DNA of 29,280 nt, taken from an uncultured Clostridia bacterium (GTDB lineage Bacteria > Bacillota > Clostridia > UBA1381). The stretch lies in assembly GCA_934486735.1 (NCBI GenBank), contig CAKSQL010000033.1:1-29280 (forward strand), given 5' to 3'. Positions 1 to 7,200 of the stretch are shown one piece after another. Both the position numbers and the translations under genes were made by a program. Under the pieces are notes generated by a model, which ran no database searches, was not told where the DNA came from, and saw only the letters and a program-made list of their open reading frames with translations. Within the stretch, counting starts at the first letter, position 1. Every line of letters begins with the position of its first letter.

Positions 1-195
1 CGTTGCCGTATAGGTTTGATACCGAAAATCGTAGAAATAAAAGCTTATGTAATCGTTTTGCAGAAGAAGCGTTTTTAAGCCGTTTACTTCAAAGGTAAGC
101 GTTTCGTTTTGCTCGGGCGCCGCAAGAATATTCAGCGGCAGCGCGCAAACGATGATGCAAAGTGATAATATCAGCGACACTATTTTTTTGCTCAT
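1..195 (-). CDS. N-terminal part of a secreted protein (cut by window edge)
   Basis: Sixty-five codons are visible before the gene leaves the window. The protein begins MSKK, followed by a hydrophobic core (IVSLILSLCIIVCALPLNIL) and a likely signal-peptidase I site near LAAP, so it should be exported. The mature start (EQNETLTFEVNGLKTLLLQN) is not a family I recognise. The start is fixed by AGGAGGA seven bases upstream and by an ATGA overlap with the stop of the upstream two-helix membrane protein gene, which implies translational coupling. Function unknown; the remainder lies outside the window. Confidence 0.75.
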   Translation of the reverse strand, partial: MSKKIVSLILSLCIIVCALPLNILAAPEQNETLTFEVNGLKTLLLQNDYISFYFYDFRYQTYTAT

Positions 196-497
196 TTTTG
201 ATTCCTCCTATTTTTGATTTTAATACAGATAACTGTAATTGCTGTTGCGAGTATAAACGTCACAACGGCTGTCAGTACATATCCGCCCACTCCGTCTATC
301 AACAGAATTGCACCGCAGTAACCGGCAACCGCCGCACTTTTGTACGATGCCGGGAATAATGCGGTACAGCATAGCAAGAGAACGGAAAGCAGGGCGGTTG
401 CCGCCTTGCAGAAATTCAGCTTTTTTGTCTCCCTGCGATATTTTATTTTTTTTGCTCGGGTGAAAACTAAGCTCATTCTTTCCGCATTGGATTTCAA
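192..497 (-). CDS. Small two-helix membrane protein, paralogue of the one in the ECF sigma operon
   Basis: A 101-residue protein. I chose a TTG start because GAGGAGGTG lies six bases upstream; an in-frame ATG further out (position 563) falls in the poly-A/terminator region and has no ribosome site. It has a basic N-terminus (ERM...KK..RR..KK), one hydrophobic segment near residues 33-50, a second long one near 60-92, and a basic tail ending NRRNQK. The layout and several aligned residues match the small membrane protein encoded just after the ECF sigma factor (1852-2196), so the two look like paralogues. A TATAAT at 526-531 may be its -10, but I see no matching -35. It overlaps the downstream secreted protein by four bases. 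It could be a membrane partner or sensor for that protein; no function is established. Confidence 0.7.
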   Translation of the reverse strand: MKSNAERMSLVFTRAKKIKYRRETKKLNFCKAATALLSVLLLCCTALFPASYKSAAVAGYCGAILLIDGVGGYVLTAVVTFILATAITVICIKIKNRRNQK

Positions 498-561
498 CTC
501 AAACACCTCCTCGATTTGTCCTTTTATTATATAGGTGCTTGAAAATATAAAATTTCCCCCC

Positions 562-596
562 AAAAAAATAAAAAAGACCGGATTTTTTACCGGTCT
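562..596 (-). terminator. Intrinsic terminator of the ECF sigma/PrsW operon
   Basis: On the minus strand a 7-bp stem (AGACCGG with CCGGTCT, 8-nt loop) is followed by a T-rich tract. It lies just after the stop codon of the PrsW-family gene and before the ribosome site of the next gene, so it closes the four-gene operon. Confidence 0.8.
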
Positions 597-609
597 GTAT
601 AAAACAAAG

Positions 610-1251
610 TTATTTTGAAGCGGTCAATTTTCTGAAGGGAGCTTTCAAGAGAAGCAGAATAATACAGGAGGCAATCGGAATGGCATAACCCAGCTGCTTT
701 ATAATTCCGTCAGTTTTCATAAGCATATTAAACATTGCATGAAAGGTAATCGCAACGCATAACAGTCCGAAAATACCTGCCGCCCTCAGTGCGGCAGGGT
801 GGCGGAATACCCTGAGTCCGTATCCGATGATAAAGGCACAGGTAATATGCATGGCACCCGATGAAAAGCCACGGACAAACAGATAAAACAGATTGCCCGT
901 TCCGTTTTCCAAAAGATAGCAAACGTTTTCAAAAGTGGCAAAGCCCACCGCAATATTAAAGATAATATTACCGCCATCCTTCGGCTGAAGTTCAAAAACA
1001 ATCAAGCCGAACAAAAGAGGAAGGAGCTTTACGGTTTCCTCTATAACCGGTGAAATTTCCAATACGGCAGATGTATCCTGCGCATTGTAAAGCGCCGAAA
1101 AAAATGTATTCAGATAGGCGGATATAATACAGCAGACAAAGCCAAGAACAATAAAAAGATAGTTCTTTCTGTTGCCTGCATTTGTGCCGAGTGCGGCGAT
1201 TAAAAAAGGAGCCGCAAGACATATAAATATATTTTCTATATTGTACGACAT
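610..1251 (-). CDS. PrsW-family intramembrane metalloprotease
   Basis: A 213-residue polytopic membrane protein carrying the signature motifs of PrsW-type glutamic/metalloproteases in order: EETVK (E71-E72), FATFEN (E108-N109), a helix histidine at H135 and FHAMFN (H171, N175). In Bacillus subtilis PrsW makes the first cut in the anti-sigma factor RsiW and so releases an ECF sigma factor. That precedent fits the context: the gene is last in an operon that starts with an ECF sigma gene, and its start overlaps the preceding gene by 16 bp. The protein should sit in the cytoplasmic membrane with about seven helices. The likely substrate is one of the two small or mid-size membrane proteins of the same operon; this is inference. 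The family also includes bacteriocin-tolerance CAAX-like relatives, but the EExxK/FxxxEN/H spacing favours PrsW. Confidence 0.8.
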   Translation of the reverse strand: MSYNIENIFICLAAPFLIAALGTNAGNRKNYLFIVLGFVCCIISAYLNTFFSALYNAQDTSAVLEISPVIEETVKLLPLLFGLIVFELQPKDGGNIIFNIAVGFATFENVCYLLENGTGNLFYLFVRGFSSGAMHITCAFIIGYGLRVFRHPAALRAAGIFGLLCVAITFHAMFNMLMKTDGIIKQLGYAIPIASCIILLLLKAPFRKLTASK

Positions 1252-1871
1252 AGCTTATCCCCCTTGCTCTGTGCAACGGTTATCATGATGAGAGCCGGAT
1301 TCAGTATTAATATATCAACCAAATAATATGGATTTATAAAGGCGCTTTCTGTTATAAAATATGAAGAAATCCATAAAAGATATTCTGCCGCATAAAAAAA
1401 CAAAGCTGCATAAAAAATCAAAGGCTTTCCGGAGCGGTTTCGGATTTTTGCCAAACATATGCCCTTTACCGCATAATATCCCAATACTCCCATCGCCGTT
1501 CCCATTAAGATGTTCTCAAAATAGCTGCCTCTTGTGTAAAAGAAAATACACATAGCAAGTGAAAATGCCGGTAAGATCCCAAAAACGGCTTTCTCCTTCT
1601 GCTTTTCTTTCGGCATATCTGCATAAAGACGCAGAGCAAGAAAAATATATGAAGCCGTCCAGCTCAGCTCCGAAACACAAAATACAAGCGGAGAAGTGCC
1701 GAACAATATCAGGTAGAGTACCCAATAGGCAAGCCCCATTCCGAAGCTCAGGTAAAAAAGCGATACCAAAAGACGATTGTAGCTTCTGCTTCGTACTGCT
1801 GCAATGCAGGAGTGACATCCGCAAATAAAAATGCAGAAAAGCTGTAAAAGATTATCTGTCAGCTCTGTCAT
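1236..1871 (-). CDS. Seven-helix membrane protein of the ECF sigma operon, function unknown
   Basis: A 211-residue protein starting MTELTDNLLQ; an upstream in-frame ATG at 1913 is rejected because it lies deep inside the preceding gene. The chosen ATG overlaps that gene by 20 bp. About seven hydrophobic segments are visible, roughly at residues 8-26, 34-58, 60-82, 95-115, 120-142, 152-174 and 180-203, with no large soluble domain. I recognise no catalytic motif. Its place between a candidate anti-sigma factor and a PrsW protease suggests a sensory or regulatory membrane component, or a protease substrate. Gene overlaps on both sides suggest tightly coupled translation. Confidence 0.7.
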   Translation of the reverse strand: MTELTDNLLQLFCIFICGCHSCIAAVRSRSYNRLLVSLFYLSFGMGLAYWVLYLILFGTSPLVFCVSELSWTASYIFLALRLYADMPKEKQKEKAVFGILPAFSLAMCIFFYTRGSYFENILMGTAMGVLGYYAVKGICLAKIRNRSGKPLIFYAALFFYAAEYLLWISSYFITESAFINPYYLVDILILNPALIMITVAQSKGDKLCRTI

Positions 1872-2196
1872 TTTCCTTGTCCCTTTCTTTCCTTCTTTTA
1901 TGCAGAATATCACACATCAGGGTTACCGAAATGCCGAGTAAAAACGCCAGAATACCCACAGCTGCGTAACCGGCAAAGGCTTTGTCTGCGAAAACACCGG
2001 CAGCGTCGGGCAGCGGCATTTGCTCAAATCCGTTAAAATTCAAATCACAGACAAGCGCCGATACAGCTGCGATTAAAGCAAGACAAAACGAACAGTACGA
2101 GATGACCGCAAGCATATGTTTTTTTGCTTTGCGCCGCTTTTTCAGTTCATCGGTTCTTTTTTTCAAAAGCAGCATTCTTTCAGTCGTCGAACGCAC
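1852..2196 (-). CDS. Small two-helix membrane protein, candidate anti-sigma factor
   Basis: A 114-residue protein read from a GTG start with GGGAGGGA about nine bases upstream; the start lies 17 bp inside the sigma factor gene. Residues 1-28 are charged and predicted cytoplasmic (LLLKKRTDELKKRRKAKK). A hydrophobic segment spans about 29-50, a roughly 30-residue outside loop follows, a second helix spans about 80-102, and the tail is very basic/acidic (HKRRKERDKENDRADR). It has no zinc-binding HxxxCxxC anti-sigma motif. Position directly after an ECF sigma gene, small size and membrane topology make it the best candidate for the partner that holds the sigma factor inactive. This is inferred from context, not from a recognised domain. 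Confidence 0.65.
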   Translation of the reverse strand: MRSTTERMLLLKKRTDELKKRRKAKKHMLAVISYCSFCLALIAAVSALVCDLNFNGFEQMPLPDAAGVFADKAFAGYAAVGILAFLLGISVTLMCDILHKRRKERDKENDRADR

Positions 2197-2725
2197 TTTT
2201 TATTCCCTCCCTTTCAAGCAAAGGTCTTAAATTCTTCTTGCCGAGCTGCAGCAGCTTATCAACCTGCTTTGCTGACTTTTTTAAAATTGCAGCGGCATCC
2301 TTATATCGCATTCCCTCAATATATACAAGATAAAGAGCCTCTTTCTGCGCAGGCGGCAATCGCTCCATACATTCATAAAGCTGTCTGTCCCGCTGTGCAA
2401 GCCACATATCATCTTCAAATGTATTTTCTATGCAAAAATTCATTTCTTCATATGTAAGAAGGATATGTCTTTTCGCTTTTCTCAAAAACATCAATGCATG
2501 ATTGCGGGCCGCTTTATATATATAGCTTTCAAAGCTGTTTTTGATATTCGGACGTTTATCGACAAGATATGCAAAAACCTCTATCAGCAGGTCCTCCGAA
2601 TCGTGAAGATTTTTTACATATCCGTTTATATACAGCGTCAGTTTGTCGCCGTAATATTCCATAAGCCTTTCAAGAGCCTTTGCATCACCGGAAAGGTATT
2701 CGTTATAAATTCCCGTTGTATCCAT
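2180..2725 (-). CDS. ECF-type RNA polymerase sigma factor
   Basis: A 181-residue protein with the two-domain layout of extracytoplasmic-function sigma factors. Region 2 covers about residues 8-82 (LMEYYGDKLTLYINGYVKN, then SEDLLIEVFAYLVDKRPN and SYIYKAARNHALMFLRK). Region 4 covers about 112-168 (MERLPPAQKEALYLVYIEGM, then KDAAAILKKSAKQVDKLLQL), which is the -35-binding helix-turn-helix. There is no C-terminal extension. The ATG lies about 11 bases after GAAAGGGG and is driven by a textbook sigma-A promoter at 2814-2842. It heads a four-gene overlapping operon ending in a PrsW protease, the arrangement expected of a sigma factor freed by regulated proteolysis of a membrane anti-sigma factor. 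The group within the ECF classification cannot be fixed by eye. Confidence 0.88.
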   Translation of the reverse strand: MDTTGIYNEYLSGDAKALERLMEYYGDKLTLYINGYVKNLHDSEDLLIEVFAYLVDKRPNIKNSFESYIYKAARNHALMFLRKAKRHILLTYEEMNFCIENTFEDDMWLAQRDRQLYECMERLPPAQKEALYLVYIEGMRYKDAAAILKKSAKQVDKLLQLGKKNLRPLLEREGIKSAFDD

Positions 2726-2813
2726 TATTCAACAAACCCCTTTCTTCGCTTGGTTTGCCGGACAATTTTTCCGACAGAATGTGTCATCATGCTGATACAA
2801 AAACCCATATTAA

Positions 2814-2842
2814 ATTATATCATACATTTTCATTTTCGTCAA
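2814..2842 (-). promoter_or_regulatory. Sigma-A promoter of the ECF sigma operon
   Basis: On the minus strand TTGACG (2837-2842), a 17-nt spacer, then TATAAT (2814-2819). It lies about 90 bp upstream of the sigma factor start codon. A near-consensus housekeeping promoter means basal expression does not depend on autoregulation. Confidence 0.8.
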
Positions 2843-2979
2843 TGAACAGGAATTTTTTTCAGCGTTTTGCACTATGAAAAAAATTTTTTATTTTTTTGTT
2901 TTCTCAAATGAGGGGAAATAGAAATATCTTTGCTTTACAAATGATTTTCAAAACAAAATAATCATTTTTTTCCTCTAAG

Positions 2980-3237
2980 AATTGCCAAAACCGTATTTTC
3001 CGCACTGCCTATATATAGGGGAAAACTTGCACATCTGAAATATGTGATAGGCTTTGCTGCGGCCTATGAAAACCGGTTTCGTGAAATTATGGATGCAAGG
3101 CAGAAAGCGGAGATAAAAAAAGAAATATCCTTATGGTAAAACGGGTATATGTTCACGCACCGCAGAGTATCGACGGAAAACGCACGCAGCAAATTGATAT
3201 TTGCTATGACTTGGCAGGCATACTGGTCATTACTTAA
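2980..3237 (+). pseudogene. Remnant of a large serine recombinase (C-terminal fragments)
   Basis: Two fragments in different frames read as parts of a transposon- or phage-type serine recombinase. The first, ending at a stop at 3137-3139, gives KLAHLKYVIGFAAAYENRFR then EIMDARQKAEIKKEISL, resembling the helix that follows the zinc-ribbon region. The second, 3133-3237, gives VKRVYVHAPQSIDGKRTQQI then DICYDLAGIL, resembling the terminal DUF4368-like segment of the same family. The roughly 100-residue coiled coil normally between them is missing, so an internal deletion and frame change have occurred. No catalytic resolvase domain or start is present. I infer the scar of a lost mobile element; the recognition rests on memory of the family, not on a search. 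Confidence 0.55.
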
Positions 3238-3247
3238 ACAAAACAGC

Positions 3248-3277
3248 GAAACGGCATAGAAAATACTGTGCCGTTTC
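3248..3277 (-). terminator. Hairpin downstream of the CmpB-like gene
   Basis: A perfect 9-bp stem (GAAACGGCA with TGCCGTTTC, 12-nt loop) lies about 50 bp beyond the stop of the minus-strand CmpB-like gene. On that strand it is followed by GCTGTTTTGTTT, a modest T-rich run. Outer arms AAAACAGC (3240-3247) and GCTGTTTT (3294-3301) are also complementary. It may equally be part of the recombinase-element scar. Confidence 0.45.
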
Positions 3278-3328
3278 ACCGAAAACATTATTGCTGTTTT
3301 ACTAAGGACCGCCTTTTGACCTCGTTTT

Positions 3329-4096
3329 TTAGTTCCCATCAATATTGTCGGTGTCAGCCTGCGGATTTTTCATTTTTTTAAATGTCTGCTGAAGCTTGAA
3401 ATAGCGCGTCAAATGCTCATACAGCGGAATTTTGGAGCGGAATGCGAACATAAACAAATACTTTTCCTTGCGCTCCTCCGCATAGCGGCGGATATTTGCT
3501 TTAAGCTCCTCATATCGCACAAGAATATCGTTATCCGCAGCGAAGCGTCTGATTTTTGCCGCAATCTGCATTGAATAGCACATGTCGATGACAAACACTC
3601 CGAAAAATACTCCGAGAACGAACGAGAACGCCAGATTCGACGAAAACCATTTGAGCGCGGAAAGTATCTCAGGGTGTATAAAAAGGTAATATACGATTGC
3701 AAGCAAAACCCAGTAAAACGAAAATTCCGGGCAGATAATGCCCTTATAATTGAACGGTTTGTCGCTGTAGTCCCAAAGCTTGACATTCATCCCGCGTACG
3801 AATATAAGCCCGGCGATAAGTTCGAGCAGGGTCATGCAGACCGCCATAAGCAGAATTACGGTTATTTTCAGCGCAATCGGATTGGATATGGGAATGAAAT
3901 TTTCTGATTCGGCAAGCAGAAACAGGGTACAAAGACCAAAGCCGTAGAGTGGAAGATAGGGACCTATCAAAAAGCCGGGGTTTATCCATTTGTGAGTTTT
4001 GTTGTCGCGGCAAAAGCGCCGGAAAACCGTTTCGAGACACCAGCCGAGCGTACTGCCGGTGAAAAAAAGGAAAAATAGCATTAGTATATCATTCAT
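3329..4096 (-). CDS. PF06541-type (CmpB-like) putative ABC transporter permease
   Basis: A 255-residue integral membrane protein of the family annotated as 'putative ABC-transporter type permease CmpB'. Characteristic stretches are GSTLGWCLETVFRR (about 14-27) and NPGFLIGPYLPLYGFG (about 39-54), followed by WDYSDKPFNYKGIICPEFS. Four to six hydrophobic helices occupy residues 1-185; the last 70 residues are charged and probably cytoplasmic. No ATPase gene is adjacent, and a transport role for this family is not well established. AAGGAG sits 11 bases before the ATG. The gene follows rlmH by 24 bp on the same strand and probably shares its transcript. Confidence 0.78.
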   Translation of the reverse strand: MNDILMLFFLFFTGSTLGWCLETVFRRFCRDNKTHKWINPGFLIGPYLPLYGFGLCTLFLLAESENFIPISNPIALKITVILLMAVCMTLLELIAGLIFVRGMNVKLWDYSDKPFNYKGIICPEFSFYWVLLAIVYYLFIHPEILSALKWFSSNLAFSFVLGVFFGVFVIDMCYSMQIAAKIRRFAADNDILVRYEELKANIRRYAEERKEKYLFMFAFRSKIPLYEHLTRYFKLQQTFKKMKNPQADTDNIDGN

Positions 4097-4120
4097 ATCA
4101 AAAAAAACTCCTTTTTGCGA

Positions 4121-4597
4121 TTATTTATGATATGTCTCATTTGCGTTTATCTTGAATGCGCGGTAGAGCTGTTCCAAAAGCACTATTCTTGCCAACTGGT
4201 GCGGCAGAGTTATTTTGCCGAAACTCATTTTCAGCTGTGCGGCGCGCTTGACATCGTCTGAAAGCCCGAGGGAGCCGCCGATTGCAATTGCAATATGGCT
4301 TGTCACAAGTGAGAGCGAACCTATTTTTTCGGCAAGCTCCTCGCTTGAAAGTTCTTTTCCCTCGATACACATTGCAATGAAAAAGCTGCCCGGTTTGACA
4401 TTTGCCAAAATTGCCGCGCCCTCTTTTGATATTATCTGTAATTTTTGCTTTTCACTTGCGTTATCGGGAATTTTTTCGTCGGGCAGCTCGATTATCTCTA
4501 TTTTGCCGAACCTCGACAGCCGTTTTAAATATTCTGCCGATGCGTCGCGGAAATATTTTTCTTTCAGTTTTCCTACGGTTATTATCGATATATTCAT
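4121..4597 (-). CDS. rlmH: 23S rRNA (pseudouridine1915-N3)-methyltransferase RlmH
   Basis: A 158-residue SPOUT-class methyltransferase of standard family length. It begins MNISIITVGKLKEKYFRDAS and ends with the typical C-terminus (FGKITLPHQLARIVLLEQLY then RAFKINANETYHK). The S-adenosylmethionine-binding knot is visible at AIAIGGSLGLSDDV (about 103-116). The enzyme methylates pseudouridine 1915 in helix 69 of 23S rRNA on assembled 70S ribosomes. Its start codon shares one base with the stop of walJ (TAATG), so translation is coupled. The walJ-rlmH neighbourhood is a familiar Bacillota arrangement, although the usual walRK and htrA genes are not here. Confidence 0.95.
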   Translation of the reverse strand: MNISIITVGKLKEKYFRDASAEYLKRLSRFGKIEIIELPDEKIPDNASEKQKLQIISKEGAAILANVKPGSFFIAMCIEGKELSSEELAEKIGSLSLVTSHIAIAIGGSLGLSDDVKRAAQLKMSFGKITLPHQLARIVLLEQLYRAFKINANETYHK

Positions 4598-5367
4598 TAA
4601 AACCTCGTGATTTCGTGCCTGTTTGCGACCGACAAAAGAATGTCCTTTCCGATTTTTGCTCCGCTTTCGCTGAGCGCAAGACGGCTTGTCTCGTAGGCAA
4701 TGTCGGGCGTGTTGTTCTCTTTGCTCAGATGTCCGAGCATGATTTTCTCTGTTCCGCCGTTCAAAAGTTCAACAGCCGCCTTTGACGCGTCCGCATTTGA
4801 AAGATGTCCGCGGCTGCTGAGTATTCTGCGCTTTAAGCTGAGCGGATATGTACCGTACATTAGCAAATCCACATCGTGATTTGATTCCAAAATAATTTCG
4901 CTGCTGCCGAGGATGTGTTTTTTCATTGTATCGGTTATTTCGCCGGAATCGGTTGCGATTGTGAGCTTTTTCCCGTCCGCAAAAAAGGAAAAACCGACCG
5001 GCTCGGCGGCATCGTGCGAAATAGCAAAGGGACAGATTCCGACAGAGCCGATTTCAAACTCGTTTTCCGCTTGTATGACCTTAATATTTTTCTCCGCTAT
5101 ATTTCCGATTTCCGCATTGCTGTGCGTACCTCGGGTGGCATATATCGGAATGTCGTACCGCCGCGAAACAATGCCGACTCCGCGCGTGTGGTCGATATGC
5201 TCGTGCGTGAGCAGAATTGCGCTTATATCGGAGCACGAAATATCAAGCTCAGCCAACGCTGCTTCAAGCTTTTTTCCGGACATTCCGCAGTCAATCAGTA
5301 TAATGGTGTCGCCGCAGGTAACGACTGACGCGTTCCCGGATGAGCCGCTTATAAGCGATAAAAACAT
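4597..5367 (-). CDS. walJ: MBL-fold hydrolase, WalJ/YycJ family
   Basis: A 256-residue metallo-beta-lactamase-fold protein close to the usual size of WalJ (YycJ). It starts MFLSLISGSSGNASVV, the hallmark opening of the family. The metal motif is LLTHEHIDHTRG (H55, H57, D59, H60); later metal and phosphodiesterase-type residues are ISHDAAEPVGF, TDSGEIT, ESNHD and LGHLS. The frame stays open to an ATG at 5538, but those extra 57 codons lie in inverted-repeat DNA and encode a repeated GSDYFSS artefact, so I use the ATG at 5367 with AAAGG upstream. WalJ is thought to act as a 5'-3' exonuclease or DNA-processing enzyme linked to the WalRK region; the precise role in this organism is inferred. Confidence 0.88.
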   Translation of the reverse strand: MFLSLISGSSGNASVVTCGDTIILIDCGMSGKKLEAALAELDISCSDISAILLTHEHIDHTRGVGIVSRRYDIPIYATRGTHSNAEIGNIAEKNIKVIQAENEFEIGSVGICPFAISHDAAEPVGFSFFADGKKLTIATDSGEITDTMKKHILGSSEIILESNHDVDLLMYGTYPLSLKRRILSSRGHLSNADASKAAVELLNGGTEKIMLGHLSKENNTPDIAYETSRLALSESGAKIGKDILLSVANRHEITRF

Positions 5368-5408
5368 GTTTTTTCCAACCTTTCTGACTATATGCGACAG
5401 TCTGCTAT

Positions 5409-5509
5409 CCGAAGAAAAGTAATCCGAACCTGCCCGAAAAGGCATAATTTCGGCATCCTCCGCACCGAAATTTTCGCTCAAAATCGGAGTTTTGATTACT
5501 TTCTTCCGG
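5409..5509. repeat. Short inverted-repeat-bounded element, copy 1 (MITE-like)
   Basis: Left arm CCGAAGAAAAGTAATCCGAA(C) at 5409-5429 and right arm at 5489-5509 are inverted copies (16 of 21 matches). The interior contains GGCATAATTTCGGCAT and CATCCTCCGCACC, both found again in copy 2. It has no coding capacity of its own and lies directly upstream of walJ. Confidence 0.65.
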
Positions 5510-5513
5510 TTAG

Positions 5514-5783
5514 CCGAAGAAAAGTAATCCGAACCCACCTAAAAAGGCATAATTTCGGCATATTTCGGCTTGTCGTCTTTGAAAGGCGCCAGCCTTTCGG
5601 CATCCTCCGCACCAAAATCTACTCAAAATTCTGTCCTTTTTAGGTCGTAGAATTTTGAGAGAGTGAATTTTTGATTTTACAAGGCAAAAACGGAGGTAAT
5701 CCTTGGCGGATTGCCGAGTATTTTAACGCAGTAAAATCGGAAATTCACCTCTCAAAATCGGAGTTCCGATTACTTTTTTTCGG
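5514..5783. repeat. Inverted-repeat-bounded element, copy 2, with large internal hairpin
   Basis: The left arm (5514-5534) is identical to that of copy 1; the right arm (5763-5783) matches its reverse complement at 19 of 21 positions. Inside, CTCAAAATTCT (5622-5632) pairs with AGAATTTTGAG (5649-5659). Around 5652-5680 the DNA can also pair with about 5731-5757, giving a nearly continuous 28-bp stem enclosing a smaller GGTAATCC/GGATTGCC hairpin. This is a tandem, internally expanded relative of copy 1. It fills most of the 465-bp gap between murA and walJ and may terminate murA transcription; I see no gene in it. Confidence 0.7.
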
Positions 5784-5832
5784 CTAAAGCATAAGGGAGC
5801 CGAACTGATTGGGTTCAACTCACGTATGCCTG

Positions 5833-7098
5833 TTATATAACCTGTACGCGCTTGATATCCGCGCCGAGGTGAATAAATTTTTCTTCAAAGTTTTCGTAGC
5901 CGCGGTCTATGTGGTAGATATCGGTCACTTCGGTAACTCCGTCCGCCATAAGCCCGGCGATTATCATTGCAGCGCCTGCGCGCAGGTCTGTCGCGCGGAC
6001 CGTTGCGCCCATAAGATGATTCACGCCCTCAATCAAAGCAAGATTCCCCTCGACGCGTATGTTCGCACCCATCAGCTTAAGCTCGTCCACATAGCGGAAA
6101 CGGTCGTCCCAGACTCCGTCCCTTGCCGAGCTTACTCCGCTGACGGTGGACAAAAATGTAACCATCTGCGGCTGCATATCGGTCGGATAACCGGGATAGG
6201 GGAGAGCAATAAAGCTTATCTTTTTAAAAGTGGTATTCTCCGGCACATATATCCGCACTTTGTCGTCAAATTCTTCTATTTTTGCGCCTGCCTCAATCAG
6301 CTTTGCCGAAATCGGCTCCAAATGGCGCGGAATTACGTTGCAAAGCGTAACATCGCCGCGTGTTGCGGCTGCCGCAATCATAAATGTGCCTGCTTCAATC
6401 TGATCCGGGATTATTGAATAAGCTCCGCCGTGAAGTTCCGGCACGCCCTTTATTTTTATCGTGTCTGTGCCTGCACCGCGGATATTCGCGCCCATTGCGT
6501 TGAGGAAGTTGGCAAGGTCGACTATGTGCGGCTCTTTGGCAGCATTTTCTATTATTGTAATGCCGTCCGCGGTCACGGCGCCGAGTATGACATTAATTGT
6601 CGCGCCGACGGTGATTAAATCAAAATATACATTCGCACCCTTTAAGCCGACGGTGTGAGCGTGAATTTTCCCATATGAAATTTTCACCTCCGCGCCGAGT
6701 GCCTCAAAGCCTTTTATGTGCTGATCAATCGGGCGAGTGCCGAAATCACAGCCGCCCGGGGGTGGAATTATGCAATGTCCCGAGCGTCCCAAAAGTGCGC
6801 CGATAAGATATGATGAACCGCGCATTTTGCGTGTCATGTCCTCGTTCGGCTCGTATGAGCTTACATTGGTGCAGTCTATATCAACCGTATTTTTGTCGAC
6901 ATATGTAACGCTTGCGCCGAGATTTTTAAGAATGTCGAGATACAGCTTTACATCCTTTATAACCGGGAGATTTTCAAGACGGCATGTGGCATTTATAAGC
7001 AGACATGCCGGAATTATCGCCACCGCGGCGTTTTTTGCACCGCTTATCGTAACCTCTCCGTTAAGGCGCGTATTTCCCTTTATAACTAATTTTTCCAA
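5833..7098 (-). CDS. murA: UDP-N-acetylglucosamine 1-carboxyvinyltransferase (MurA)
   Basis: A 421-residue cytoplasmic enzyme of full family length. It transfers enolpyruvate from PEP to UDP-GlcNAc, the first committed step of peptidoglycan synthesis. Visible signatures are SGAKNAA with the substrate-binding Lys22, the catalytic loop GGCDFGTRPIDQHIKGFEAL with Cys117 (so fosfomycin sensitivity is expected), and the late LPYPGYPTDMQPQ and DLRAGAAMIIAGLMADG segments. Translation starts at TTG (TTGGAAAAATTAGTT) with AGGAGG 11 bases upstream; the MEKLVIKG beginning is typical. Transcription starts at the promoter 7201-7229, leaving a leader of about 95 nt that contains a perfect palindrome. Many Clostridia carry two MurA paralogues; I cannot tell here whether this one is MurA or MurZ. 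Confidence 0.95.
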   Translation of the reverse strand: MEKLVIKGNTRLNGEVTISGAKNAAVAIIPACLLINATCRLENLPVIKDVKLYLDILKNLGASVTYVDKNTVDIDCTNVSSYEPNEDMTRKMRGSSYLIGALLGRSGHCIIPPPGGCDFGTRPIDQHIKGFEALGAEVKISYGKIHAHTVGLKGANVYFDLITVGATINVILGAVTADGITIIENAAKEPHIVDLANFLNAMGANIRGAGTDTIKIKGVPELHGGAYSIIPDQIEAGTFMIAAAATRGDVTLCNVIPRHLEPISAKLIEAGAKIEEFDDKVRIYVPENTTFKKISFIALPYPGYPTDMQPQMVTFLSTVSGVSSARDGVWDDRFRYVDELKLMGANIRVEGNLALIEGVNHLMGATVRATDLRAGAAMIIAGLMADGVTEVTDIYHIDRGYENFEEKFIHLGADIKRVQVI

Positions 7099-7160
7099 AC
7101 GGATTCACTCCTCCTTGTGAGCGTTTAAAGTCAGATTATTTTTTTTATAAAATGCGGATA

Positions 7161-7182
7161 CCGGCAGCGGTACCGCTGCCGG
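7161..7182 (-). promoter_or_regulatory. Perfect 22-nt palindrome in the murA leader
   Basis: CCGGCAGCG, GTAC, CGCTGCCGG: a GC-rich perfect palindrome about 12-33 nt downstream of the predicted murA transcription start. In RNA it forms a 9-bp stem with a 4-nt loop. It is not followed by a U-tract, so it is not an obvious terminator. It could be an operator or a leader hairpin. Confidence 0.6.
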
Positions 7183-7200
7183 ATTTAAAACCCATAGATT

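Noticed and set aside
1872..1913. Upstream ATG (1913) for the seven-helix protein
   Set aside because: It would add a charged 14-residue tail deep inside the preceding gene; the ATG at 1871 opens directly into the first helix and fits the operon's overlap pattern.
5368..5538. N-terminal extension of walJ to an ATG at 5538
   Set aside because: The extra residues come from inverted-repeat DNA, repeat GSDYFSS twice and have no counterpart in the family; a good start with a ribosome site exists at 5367.
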